Positions 1 to 7,688 of a stretch of DNA of 64,000 bases are shown here, piece after piece. Below the pieces are notes generated by a model, which saw nothing but the letters and a program-made list of their open reading frames with translations, ran no database searches and was not told the origin of the DNA. The stretch is from JAWLHU01 sp049325315 (lineage in GTDB: Bacteria > Bacillota > Sulfobacillia > Symbiobacteriales > Symbiobacteriaceae): the NCBI GenBank assembly GCA_049325315.1, contig JBMONB010000081.1, positions 26,960 to 90,959 on the forward strand, written 5' to 3'. The first letter of the stretch is position 1. The number at the start of each line of letters is the position of its first letter. A program made the translations under genes and the position numbers.

Positions 1-1
1 G

Positions 2-508
2 GAACACGGCACCATGGAACAGCTGGTGGTCACGCCGATCCGCCCCGTGGAGCTGATGCTGGGCAAGATCATCCCGTACTTCTTCGTGGGCTGCTTCGAC
101 TTCGCCCTGGTCTACTTCGCCGGGGTCTACCTCTTCGATTTGCAGTTCGCGGGAAGCCTGCCGCTTTTCATGGCGCTCAGCCTCCTGCTGGTCTTCACCA
201 CCCTGGGGCTGGGGCTGCTGCTCTCGACGGTGGCCCAGAACCAGCAGCAGGCGATGCAGCTGGCGATGATGGTCGTGATGCCCCAGGTGCTGGTCTCGGG
301 CATGATCTTCCCGCTCTCCTCGCTGCCGAAGGTGATCCAGTACATCGCCTACGGCCTGCCCTTTACCCACTATGTGCCCATCGCCCGGGGGATGTTTATC
401 AAGGGGCAGGGGCTGGACCTGCTCTGGGTGCCGGCCCTGGTGCTGGCCGTCTACGCCGTGGCGGTGGTGGCGCTGGCCTCGGCCCGGTTCCGCAAGCGGC
501 TGGGTTAG
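2..508 (+). CDS. ABC-2 type exporter permease, C-terminal part (5' end off window)
   Basis: The reading frame is open from the window edge, so the start lies upstream. The first residues, EHGTMEQL followed by VTPI, match the cytoplasmic motif (ERGTMEQLxVTP) that follows the second membrane segment in ABC-2 permeases of the YbhS/YbhR type. After it come four to five hydrophobic segments (about residues 20-42, 50-72, 80-102 and 138-160 of the visible part) and a basic tail. It would form the membrane channel of an exporter powered by the two ATPases encoded immediately downstream; the next gene starts about 12 bp after the stop. The substrate is unknown. The ATG inside the motif (position 14) is not the real start. 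Confidence 0.85.
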   Translation, partial: EHGTMEQLVVTPIRPVELMLGKIIPYFFVGCFDFALVYFAGVYLFDLQFAGSLPLFMALSLLLVFTTLGLGLLLSTVAQNQQQAMQLAMMVVMPQVLVSGMIFPLSSLPKVIQYIAYGLPFTHYVPIARGMFIKGQGLDLLWVPALVLAVYAVAVVALASARFRKRLG

Positions 509-520
509 GGGGTGCATCCC

Positions 521-1411
521 ATGAGACCGGCGATCGCACTGATCGGCGTTTCCAGGCGCTTCGGTGAGGTTGAGGCAGTGACGGGAATCGACCTGGCGGT
601 CCATCCGGGGGAGCTGGCGGCCCTGGTGGGCCCCGACGGGGCGGGCAAGACGACCGTGGCCCGGCTGGCGGCGGGGGCGCTGGCCCCATCGGCGGGCCGG
701 GTGGAGCCCGAGTCACGGGGGCGGGTGGGCTACCTGACCGGCCGCTTCAGCCTCTACCCGGACCTGACGGTCTGGGAGAACCTGGCCTTCTTTGGCCGGG
801 TCTACGCCATGTCCCGCGCCGACCTGGAGCAGGAGGGGAGACGGCTGCTCCAGTGGGTGGGGCTGCTGCCCTTCCGGGACCGGCTGGCGGGCCAGCTCTC
901 GGGGGGCATGCGCCAGAAGCTGGCGCTGGCCTGCGCCGTGGTTCATCATCCACCGACGTTGATCCTCGACGAGCCCACTACCGCCGTGGACCCGGTGGCC
1001 CGGGCCGACTTCTGGCAGCTGCTGCGGCAGCAGGCGCGGGAGGGGCGGGCGGTGCTGGTGACCACCCCGTACCTCGATGAGGCGGGCTACTGCGACCGGG
1101 TGGGGCTGCTCCACCGGGGGCGGCTGCTGGCGGTGGATACCGCCGCGGCCCTGACCGACAGGCTGCCGTACCGCATGGCGATGCTGAGCGGCGGGGAGGG
1201 GCGTGGCGGACGGGCAGCGCTGCTGGCGGCTGCTGAGGCGCTGCCGGGGGTGGTCTGGACCCAGCCGCTGGGCACGGGGGTCCGGGTCGCCCTGGAGCGG
1301 GGCGCTCCGCTGGCGGCGCCGGCGCCCTTCGCCCTGGCCGAGGCGGCGCCCCGGCTGGAGGATGCCTACCTCTGGCTCTCCGACTATGCAGCGGAGGTGA
1401 TGCGGCGATGA
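521..1411 (+). CDS. ABC transporter ATP-binding protein with degenerate Q- and H-loops
   Basis: Nucleotide-binding subunit of an ABC exporter. The Walker A motif GPDGAGKTT lies near residue 38, the signature LSGGMRQK near 125 and Walker B LILDEPT near 145. Two expected residues are absent: the Q-loop reads TGRFSLY where the next gene has SQRFSLY, and the H-loop reads TTPYLDEA where the next gene has TTHYMDEA. This half-site may therefore be catalytically weak and work paired with the second ATPase. The start is placed at ATG 521, about 8 bp after AGGGGG; a GTG at 512 is also in frame. It overlaps the next gene by 4 bp (ATGA). The arrangement resembles the two ATPase halves of YbhF. Confidence 0.85.
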   Translation: MRPAIALIGVSRRFGEVEAVTGIDLAVHPGELAALVGPDGAGKTTVARLAAGALAPSAGRVEPESRGRVGYLTGRFSLYPDLTVWENLAFFGRVYAMSRADLEQEGRRLLQWVGLLPFRDRLAGQLSGGMRQKLALACAVVHHPPTLILDEPTTAVDPVARADFWQLLRQQAREGRAVLVTTPYLDEAGYCDRVGLLHRGRLLAVDTAAALTDRLPYRMAMLSGGEGRGGRAALLAAAEALPGVVWTQPLGTGVRVALERGAPLAAPAPFALAEAAPRLEDAYLWLSDYAAEVMRR

Positions 1412-2154
1412 CCGAGGCCATTGAGACCCGGGAGCTGACCCGGCGCTTCGGCTCCTTCACGGCGGTCTCCCGGGTCTCCCTCCGGGTGGCAGAGGGAACG
1501 GTGATGGGGCTGCTGGGCCCCAACGGGGCGGGCAAGACGACGCTGATCCGGCTCCTGCTGGGGCTGTTGGCGCCCTCGGAGGGCGACGGGTTCGTGCTGG
1601 GGCACGACCTGCGGCGGGAGGCGGAGGCGATTCGGCGCAAGGCGGGCTACATGTCGCAGCGCTTCAGCCTCTACAACGACCTGACGGTGGCTGAGAATCT
1701 CAGCTTCTATGGCCGGATCTACGGCCTGAAGGGCGACGACCTGGCGGACCGGCGGGCGGAGCTGCTGGCCTGGGCGGGCCTGGAGCCCCAGCAGGGGGCG
1801 ATGGCCGGGGAGCTGTCCGGCGGGCTGCGCCAGCGGCTGGCCTTCGCCTGCGCCATCTTGCACCGGCCGCCGCTGCTCCTGCTCGACGAGCCCACATCGG
1901 GCGTCGATGCGGTCTCCCGCCGCCGGTTCTGGGACCTCATCTACAGCCTGGCCGACCAGGGGACCACGGTGCTGGTCACCACCCACTACATGGACGAGGC
2001 GGAGTACTGCGACCGGCTGGGAATGATCCTGGCCGGGCGGCTGGTGGCCGCCGGCACCCCGGGGGAGCTGCGGGCGGAGTACGGCGGCGGCGGGGGGCTC
2101 GACCAGGTCTTTGTCAACCTGGCCACAGCGGGCCCGCCCCGTGCCAACCCTTGA
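1408..2154 (+). CDS. ABC transporter ATP-binding protein
   Basis: Second ATPase of the same exporter, 248 residues. It carries the full motif set: Walker A GPNGAGKTT (near residue 37), Q-loop SQRFSLY (near 86), signature LSGGLRQR (near 137), Walker B LLLLDEPTSGVD (near 155) and H-loop TTHYMDEAEYCD (near 191). Its ATG overlaps the stop of the preceding ATPase, so the two are translationally coupled. It is closely similar to its neighbour, suggesting duplication or a split YbhF-type double ATPase. It is the last gene of this operon: a strong promoter for the next unit overlaps its stop codon. The substrate cannot be told from sequence. Confidence 0.88.
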   Translation: MTEAIETRELTRRFGSFTAVSRVSLRVAEGTVMGLLGPNGAGKTTLIRLLLGLLAPSEGDGFVLGHDLRREAEAIRRKAGYMSQRFSLYNDLTVAENLSFYGRIYGLKGDDLADRRAELLAWAGLEPQQGAMAGELSGGLRQRLAFACAILHRPPLLLLDEPTSGVDAVSRRRFWDLIYSLADQGTTVLVTTHYMDEAEYCDRLGMILAGRLVAAGTPGELRAEYGGGGGLDQVFVNLATAGPPRANP

Positions 2155-2180
2155 CAGAGGGAGCGTGCAAGGGCTAGAAT
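2151..2180 (+). promoter_or_regulatory. Sigma-A type promoter for the hflX leader
   Basis: TTGACA at 2151-2156 is a perfect -35 box and overlaps the stop codon of the ABC ATPase gene. TAGAAT at 2175-2180 matches the -10 consensus at five of six bases. The spacer is 18 bp. Transcription would begin near 2187, ahead of a short ORF and a terminator that precede hflX. Confidence 0.75.
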
Positions 2181-2213
2181 GAAGAAGATTTCTGAGAGAG
2201 AGGGGTATCTGCC

Positions 2214-2273
2214 GTGATCAAGCTGTGGATCGGTCATTGCATGAATATGCCCTCTCAGGACCGTGCACGGTAA
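2214..2273 (+). CDS. Putative 19-residue leader peptide upstream of hflX
   Basis: A GTG at 2214 lies 8 nt after AGGGG (2201-2205) and opens a 19-codon frame, MIKLWIGHCMNMPSQDRAR, ending in TAA at 2271-2273. It sits between a strong promoter and an intrinsic terminator, where a ribosome-sensing attenuation peptide would be. GAGAGGG (2198-2204), which overlaps its ribosome site, is complementary to CCCTCTC (2250-2256) inside its own coding sequence, so its translation and local folding may be linked. Too short to judge by homology; position and ribosome site are the only evidence. Confidence 0.5.
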   Translation: MIKLWIGHCMNMPSQDRAR

Positions 2274-2297
2274 CGAGCGCGCCATCGTTGGCAGTTC

Positions 2298-2329
2298 GGC
2301 CGCGGCCCTGGCAGGGCCGCGGCCTTTTT
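2298..2329 (+). terminator. Intrinsic terminator or attenuator in the hflX leader
   Basis: A perfect 12-bp stem, GGCCGCGGCCCT (2298-2309) with AGGGCCGCGGCC (2313-2324), has a 3-nt loop and is followed directly by TTTTT. It lies 25 nt after the leader-peptide stop and about 105 nt before hflX, so it can stop transcription from the upstream promoter before hflX is reached. Confidence 0.85.
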
Positions 2330-2436
2330 GTGCGCTTTTTCGGGGCGCGCCGCGGCCTCCTGCCGGGCAGGGACCTGAGAGCTGATCCGGACCCTTGCCT
2401 GCACACCCTGCGCCTAAGATAGGAGGACGCTACTTG

Positions 2437-3714
2437 ATGCACGAGACCCATCCACATAATGATCGCCGGCAGCGGGCTTTTCTCGTTGCGGTTGACCTGC
2501 CCGACCGCCTCTCGGGGGGCTGGTCGGCGGAGGAGTCGCTGGACGAGTTGGAGCGGCTGGTGGATACCGCCGGCGGCGTGGCCGTGGGGCGGACGATCCA
2601 GGCCAAGAACAAGCCCGAGGTGGCGACCTACATCGGTTCGGGCAAGGCTGAAGAGGTGGAGACGCTCCGCCGCGCCATGGAGTTTGACATGGTGGTCTTC
2701 GATTGTGAGCTTTCGCCGGTGCAGCAGCGGAACCTGGAGGAGATCATCGACTGCCAGGTCCTCGACCGCACCGCTGTGATTCTGGATATCTTCGCCCAGC
2801 GGGCCCGGACCCGGGAGGCGATGCTCCAGGTGGAGCTGGCGCAGCTGAACTACCGGCTGCCGCGCCTGACCGGCAAGGGCGCCGAGCTCTCCCGCCTGGG
2901 CGGCGGCATTGGCACCCGGGGCCCCGGCGAGACCAAGCTGGAGGTCGACCGCCGGCGGATCCGGGAGCGGATCAGCGCCGTGAAGCACGACCTGGATGAG
3001 ATCAAGGCGCACCGGCAGCGGCTGCGGAGCGACCGGGCGCGGGGCGCCGTGCCGGTGGTGGCGCTGACCGGCTATACCAACGCGGGCAAGTCGACGCTGC
3101 ACCGGGCGCTGGCGGCCTCCGATGTGCTGGCCGAGGACCGGCTCTTCGCCACCCTCGACGCCACCACCCGCCGGGTGGAGCCGGAGGAGGGCGAGCCCTA
3201 CCTGCTGGTCGACACCGTCGGCTTCATTCACAACCTGCCCACCTTCCTGGTGGCCGCCTTCCGCTCCACCCTGGAGGAGGTGAAGGAGGCGGACCTCCTG
3301 CTCCACGTGGTGGACGCCTCCCACGTAAAGCGGATGGAGCAGATGGAGACGGTGCAGCAGGTCCTCGACGAGCTGGGCGCCGGCGACCGGCCGATGCTGG
3401 TGGTCTACAACAAGGCCGACCAGGTGGAGCCGGGCGACCTGGAGCACCTGGTGCGCCACACGCCGGGCTCGGTGGCGGTGGCCGCCGCCCTGCGGCAGAA
3501 CCTGGACGGCTTGCAGCAGGCGATTCAGCAGGCGCTCTCCGCCCGGCGGGAGGTGCTGGAGGTGCTGATCCCCTATGCCAAGTCCTCCTGGGCCTCCTGG
3601 GCCCACCAGCGGGGCCGGATCTTGGTAGAGGAGCACCGCGAGGACGGCACCTACCTGAAGGTGGAGCTGGAGCGGGCGCTGGCGGGCAAGCTGAGGGCGG
3701 GGCTGGAGCGGTGA
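2437..3714 (+). CDS. hflX: GTPase HflX (ribosome-splitting factor)
   Basis: HflX is a ribosome-associated GTPase that splits stalled or antibiotic-blocked ribosomes. The 425-residue product has the family N-terminal domain (motif GPGETKLEVDRRRIRERI near residue 165) and a GTPase domain with G1 GYTNAGKST, G3 DTVGFI and G4 NKAD. Start: AGGAGG at 2421-2426 lies 10 nt before ATG 2437; a TTG at 2434 is equally possible, and the in-frame ATG at 2395 precedes the ribosome site and is unlikely. It is the B. subtilis ynbA equivalent; there it neighbours ynbB and glnRA, whereas here 7.6 kb of other genes separate hflX from ynbB. The upstream promoter, short ORF and terminator suggest attenuation control. 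Confidence 0.95.
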   Translation: MHETHPHNDRRQRAFLVAVDLPDRLSGGWSAEESLDELERLVDTAGGVAVGRTIQAKNKPEVATYIGSGKAEEVETLRRAMEFDMVVFDCELSPVQQRNLEEIIDCQVLDRTAVILDIFAQRARTREAMLQVELAQLNYRLPRLTGKGAELSRLGGGIGTRGPGETKLEVDRRRIRERISAVKHDLDEIKAHRQRLRSDRARGAVPVVALTGYTNAGKSTLHRALAASDVLAEDRLFATLDATTRRVEPEEGEPYLLVDTVGFIHNLPTFLVAAFRSTLEEVKEADLLLHVVDASHVKRMEQMETVQQVLDELGAGDRPMLVVYNKADQVEPGDLEHLVRHTPGSVAVAAALRQNLDGLQQAIQQALSARREVLEVLIPYAKSSWASWAHQRGRILVEEHREDGTYLKVELERALAGKLRAGLER

Positions 3715-3729
3715 TCGGGGCGCCGGACT

Positions 3730-3769
3730 GAGTCGGAGCGGGACTACCCCTGCTCCGGCTCCCTTTTTT
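3730..3769 (+). terminator. Intrinsic terminator after hflX
   Basis: A 10-bp stem, GAGTCGGAGC (3730-3739) with GCTCCGGCTC (3752-3761), contains one G-T pair, has a 12-nt loop and is followed by TTTTTT at 3764-3769. It separates hflX from the ger operon. Confidence 0.85.
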
Positions 3770-3826
3770 CGCCGGTCACCGCCAGCATCACACCGCTGCG
3801 CAGGCCGTGACCAGACGGGCCCTGGC

Positions 3827-3856
3827 GAATGCTGGTCGAAAGGACCGGGCAATGTA
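3827..3856 (+). promoter_or_regulatory. Candidate sigma-G promoter of the ger operon
   Basis: GAATG (3827-3831) fits the sigma-G -35 pattern GNATR. CAATGTA (3850-3856) matches the -10 pattern CATNNTA at all but one fixed position. The spacer is exactly 18 bp. Transcription would start near 3863, about 20 nt before the ribosome site GAGGTGA at 3884. Forespore sigma-G control is what is known for gerA operons in Bacillus. Confidence 0.45.
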
Positions 3857-3897
3857 AACAGGTAGTGGAGACTGGCACACCGTGAGGTGATTCGACT

Positions 3898-5208
3898 CTG
3901 ACAGCGTCCATTCCGCCGCAAGGAGCCGGCTTTCGCCAACTGGTTCACGCGGTCTTTCCCGATCTGGAGCGGGCGGGTGTGACCCTGCGTGAGTTGACAC
4001 CCCCGGGAGGGCCGTTGGTTACCCTCGCCTTTCTGCCGGAGCTGTTGGGGCGCGGCGACCTTCAGAGGCTGGTGCTGACCCCCCTGGCGGCCGGGCTGCC
4101 CGATGCCGGCCCCGCTGAGCTGGCCCGTACGACGCAGTTCCCAGCCACCTGTCTGGAGGTGGCCGGAGACCGGGCCGTCCTGGAGAAGGGGCTGCTGGCC
4201 GGGAAGATCGCCCTGCACGTGGAGGGGCGCCCCGGGGCGCTCCTGCTGGGTTCCGACCGGGTGACCAGCTCCCTGGACGCCTTCGGCAGCGACCTGGGGA
4301 CCAATCTGGCGCTGCTCCGCCGGTGCGTCAGCTCTCCGGCGCTCTTCGTCGAGCGCATCGCCGGGGAGGGCGGGGCTGTGAACGCTCTGGCCTACCTTCA
4401 GGAGACCGCCTCACCGGGCCACGTGGCGGCGGCCAGGGGGTGGGCCACCACCCTGGGGACCCAGCCGTCCCGCATCCCCTGGTGGCGGGTGCTGGCCCAG
4501 CCCCTCCTCCTGCCCATGACCCTTCCCTGCTCCACCCCGGTCGCCCTGGCCGATCACCTGCGGCAGGGGTACGTGGCGGTCCTGGTCGATCACCGTGATG
4601 AGGCGATGGTGGGGCCGCTCACGCTGGATGTGCTCTTTTCCAGCTCGCATGATGTCGCCCTCCCCCAGAGCGTGCGGCGGCTTCTGACCTGGCCGCGTGT
4701 GGCGGCCGCGATCCTGGCGATGACCCTGGCGTCCGGGTTCGTGGCGATCACCGCCTATCACCATTCGCTCCTGCCCGCCCCGTTCCTGATCGCCCTGGCG
4801 TCGGGGCGGGGAAACCTGCCCTTTCCCATTGTGGTCGAGATCGTGCTGGTGGGGCTGATCGGCGAGGGGTTCCACGCCGCCGCCCTGCGCATCGCCGGAC
4901 AGCGCTGGGGGATCCTGGCCTCCCTGGGTACAGCCCTGGTCACCCTGACCGCCCTGGCCGCCGGTGTGCTGGCGCCTGTGCCCGTGGTGGTCGGCAACCT
5001 CTCGGACGTCGCAGTACATCTTGCACCGAACCAGACGCTTGCCCGCCTGCTCCGCCTCTGGCGCTTTCTCTTCACGGCGGCGGCGGTGGGGCTGGGCCTC
5101 TTCGGCATGGCCCTGCTCTTCTTCGGACTCATGGTGCACCTGGCCCATGCAGAGCCCTTCGGTCATCCGGCACGAATTCCGCTGAGGGGGCGATCGCTTG
5201 AAGGCTGA
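3898..5208 (+). CDS. GerA-family spore germination protein, probable CTG start
   Basis: GerA-type subunit of a nutrient germinant receptor in the spore inner membrane. The N-terminal soluble region is followed by a membrane domain containing the family-typical GNLPFP and several hydrophobic segments in the last 160 residues. At 436 residues it is a little shorter than usual GerA proteins (about 480-500). Start: the first conventional codon is GTG 3979, but the frame is open upstream to 3886 and encodes FPDLERAGVTLRE, which fits the family N-terminus. The good ribosome site GAGGTGA (3884-3890) lies 7 nt before a CTG at 3898, taken here as the start. It overlaps gerB by 11 bp and is first in a gerA-gerB-gerC operon. 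Confidence 0.82.
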   Translation: MTASIPPQGAGFRQLVHAVFPDLERAGVTLRELTPPGGPLVTLAFLPELLGRGDLQRLVLTPLAAGLPDAGPAELARTTQFPATCLEVAGDRAVLEKGLLAGKIALHVEGRPGALLLGSDRVTSSLDAFGSDLGTNLALLRRCVSSPALFVERIAGEGGAVNALAYLQETASPGHVAAARGWATTLGTQPSRIPWWRVLAQPLLLPMTLPCSTPVALADHLRQGYVAVLVDHRDEAMVGPLTLDVLFSSSHDVALPQSVRRLLTWPRVAAAILAMTLASGFVAITAYHHSLLPAPFLIALASGRGNLPFPIVVEIVLVGLIGEGFHAAALRIAGQRWGILASLGTALVTLTALAAGVLAPVPVVVGNLSDVAVHLAPNQTLARLLRLWRFLFTAAAVGLGLFGMALLFFGLMVHLAHAEPFGHPARIPLRGRSLEG

Positions 5209-6298
5209 CCTGCAGGCCGATCGTGTGGCTCCCTACCAGGTCTGGACCGGGGTGGTCTCCGTTCTCTTGGTGATGACCTTTCACACCTTTCCCAGAGGGG
5301 TGGCGCTTTCGACCCTGACGGCAGCCCCCTGGATGATCCTGCTGGTGGGCGGGCTGACCCTGCTCCTCTTCTGGCCCGTGGCCGCAGCGCTGGCCCGGCG
5401 GCCGGGACATGGTCTGATCGACCTGGCCCTCGAGGCCGGCGGACGCCCGCTGGCCATTGCCGTGGCCGTGCTCCTCTGCGCCTTCGTCATCGGCGCCAGC
5501 GGCATGAGCGTGCGTCAGGTCTCAGAGATGGCGATCACCGCCACCTACCCGCATACGCCGCAGACCTGGATCATGTCGAGCCTGGTGTTGGCCGGTGCGC
5601 TGGGGGCGCACCTGCGGGTGCCGGCCCTGCTCTGGATCGGCATGTCCTACTTCTGGCCCTCCCTCATTGCGATCCTCATCGTGGTGGTCGGCAACGTGGC
5701 CTGGGGGCAGTTTGCCAATATCACCCCCATCGCCGGGCCGGGGCTGCTGCCCCTGGCAGGTCAGGCGCTTCCGCTCACCTCCTACTTCGGGGAGCTGGTC
5801 TACCTTACCGTGATCGCCCCTTACCTCGGAAACGTCCGGCGCCTGGTCTCCGTTTCGGCGGGCGTTGTGGGTGTCACCGCCCTGGTGTGGGGGCTGGTGC
5901 TGCTGGTCTACCTGATGGTCTTTCCGCTTCCCTCCGGCCTGGCGGTGCCATTTCCGGTCTTCGAGATGACCCGGCTGGTGCAGGGAGGGCGCTTCCTGGA
6001 GCGGGCCGATGCGATCTGGCTGGTGCTCTGGACCTTCGGCAGCGCCGGACGGCTGGCCGGGGGGCTGCTCTTCGGGTCCCTGCTCTTCCGTGACGCCTTC
6101 CGGCTGCCCGACCACCGGCAGGCGGTACTGCCGCTGGCGATGGCGGTGATGGCCTTGCGTCTCTACCCCAGCAACCAGAGTGGCGCGATCGCCTTGGACA
6201 CCTTCCTGATTCGCCGGTGGGGCTTTTTGGCGACCTTTCTGGTGCCGGCTGTGGTGGCGCTGCTGGCACTGCGAAAGCGAGGTGGCCAGGGTGCGTAG
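5198..6298 (+). CDS. GerB-family spore germination permease
   Basis: Integral membrane subunit of the germinant receptor, belonging to the GerB branch of the APC superfamily, which is thought to recognise the germinant. The 366 residues form about ten hydrophobic segments. The stretch FPVFEMTRLVQGGRFLERAD (about 250-270) matches the conserved GerB region before the late helices. The start is TTG 5198, 8 nt after AGGGGG, inside the end of the gerA-type gene, so the two are translationally coupled; it also overlaps the gerC-type gene by 17 bp. With its neighbours it forms a complete three-subunit receptor. Confidence 0.85.
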   Translation: MKADLQADRVAPYQVWTGVVSVLLVMTFHTFPRGVALSTLTAAPWMILLVGGLTLLLFWPVAAALARRPGHGLIDLALEAGGRPLAIAVAVLLCAFVIGASGMSVRQVSEMAITATYPHTPQTWIMSSLVLAGALGAHLRVPALLWIGMSYFWPSLIAILIVVVGNVAWGQFANITPIAGPGLLPLAGQALPLTSYFGELVYLTVIAPYLGNVRRLVSVSAGVVGVTALVWGLVLLVYLMVFPLPSGLAVPFPVFEMTRLVQGGRFLERADAIWLVLWTFGSAGRLAGGLLFGSLLFRDAFRLPDHRQAVLPLAMAVMALRLYPSNQSGAIALDTFLIRRWGFLATFLVPAVVALLALRKRGGQGA

Positions 6299-7541
6299 GC
6301 GACGGCTCTGGGCGCTGCTGCTGGCCGCCCTCATGCTGAGCGGCTGCTGGGACCTGACCTCCATTGAGGATGTGGCCTACGTGGTCAGCATCGGCGTTGA
6401 CAAGGCGGAGGAGGAGTTCCTCTGGACCTTCCGGGTGGTGGAGGCGGAGTCGCTGCCGGTGGGTATGATGACGGTGGCCCCAAACCCCACCGGTGAGAAC
6501 GAGCTCTCCTCCGGGCTGATGACGGCGCGGGCCCGGACCCTGGAGCAGGCGGTCCAGGTGCTTCAGCCCAGCTTTGCCCGGATTCTCTCGCTGGAGCATG
6601 TTCGCTTCGTCATTCTGGGGGAGGAGGTGGCCCGGGAGCGTCTCGGTCTGCTGCTCTCGCAGTTTCTTCGTCACCATGAGATTCGCCGTGCAGCCGGCAT
6701 GGCGGTGGCGAGGGGCCGGGCGGTCGATGTGTTCCGCGAGAACCAACCGGTGGGCGAGCGGAATCCCGCCAAGTTTCTGGAGGGGGTTCTGCTGGCGCAG
6801 AAGCGGTTTCATCTGAGCCCGCCGATGCGGGTTCAGCACTTCTACAACCGGGTGGCGGCGCCCGGGCTGGATGCTGTGTTGCCCCTGATCTCCGTCAACG
6901 AGGGCGCCCGGGGTGAGCCCGGGAGTCCCCTCCCGGCCATGGGCAGCCGTTCCCTGAAGGCCGGGGAGTTTCCCAGGAATGGCGGGAACCCCACGGAGGT
7001 GGCCGGTATGGCAGTCTTTCACAAGGACCGACTCATGGGCATGCTGGACGTGAACGAGTCGATCGCCATCCTGGCGCTGCGGGGGGAGATGGGCAAGGTC
7101 TACCAGACGGTGCCGGACCTGGAGGGCAGGCCGATTACGATCCGCTACGGCCAGGAGACCAAGCCGCAGTACCGGGTCTCGCTGGACGGGGAGAACGCAG
7201 CGGTGCAGATTCGGCTGGTGATCGACGGGGAGCTCATCTGCGTAGCGGGGATGACCGACTACACCGAGCCGACCATGCGCCGGCAGCTGGAGGAGCACAT
7301 CGCCGCCTTCGCCGATGCGACGGTCTATAACCCGCTGGTCCGGAAGCTCTATAACGAGTGGGGGGCCGATCCGATCGGCCTGGGGCAGGTGGTGCGGCGG
7401 CGGTTTCCCACCTTTTTGCACTGGATGGAGTACGGGTGGTCGGACCGGATTCAAGAGGTGGTGGTGACGGTTCAGACCGAGTTCTTCGTCCGCCGGTTTG
7501 GGCTGCTGATCGAGCAGCCGGAAGAGCTGGGAGGCTGTTAA
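6282..7541 (+). CDS. Ger(x)C-family germination lipoprotein
   Basis: Lipoprotein subunit of the germinant receptor, anchored on the outer face of the spore inner membrane. The signal peptide has an arginine-rich start (residues 3-8), a hydrophobic core and the lipobox LSGC with Cys22, followed by WD as is typical of the family. The 419-residue length is normal. GTG 6282 is used as the start; GTG 6291 is an alternative that would leave a shorter basic region. The gene is last in the operon and is followed by a strong terminator. Confidence 0.87.
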   Translation: MARVRRRRLWALLLAALMLSGCWDLTSIEDVAYVVSIGVDKAEEEFLWTFRVVEAESLPVGMMTVAPNPTGENELSSGLMTARARTLEQAVQVLQPSFARILSLEHVRFVILGEEVARERLGLLLSQFLRHHEIRRAAGMAVARGRAVDVFRENQPVGERNPAKFLEGVLLAQKRFHLSPPMRVQHFYNRVAAPGLDAVLPLISVNEGARGEPGSPLPAMGSRSLKAGEFPRNGGNPTEVAGMAVFHKDRLMGMLDVNESIAILALRGEMGKVYQTVPDLEGRPITIRYGQETKPQYRVSLDGENAAVQIRLVIDGELICVAGMTDYTEPTMRRQLEEHIAAFADATVYNPLVRKLYNEWGADPIGLGQVVRRRFPTFLHWMEYGWSDRIQEVVVTVQTEFFVRRFGLLIEQPEELGGC

Positions 7542-7553
7542 GCGACCACACAG

Positions 7554-7589
7554 GACCGGGCCCGCCCTTGAGGGCAGGCCCGGTCTTTT
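7554..7589 (+). terminator. Intrinsic terminator after the ger operon
   Basis: A 14-position stem, GACCGGGCCCGCCC (7554-7567) with GGGCAGGCCCGGTC (7572-7585), has one mismatch, a 4-nt loop and a TTTT tail at 7586-7589. Confidence 0.85.
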
Positions 7590-7688
7590 GCGTCGTTCAG
7601 CTGTGGGGCCAGGCGATGGGGCGAGATTTTTTTGTGAGCCAATGAACTCTGGCGCCCCCGCGGGCGTCGGACCAGCAGGTGATGCAAA

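Noticed and set aside
2277..2350. GCGCGCC (2277-2283) pairing with GGCGCGC (2344-2350) as an antiterminator for hflX
   Set aside because: The pair encloses the terminator stem rather than competing with it, so it would not prevent termination.
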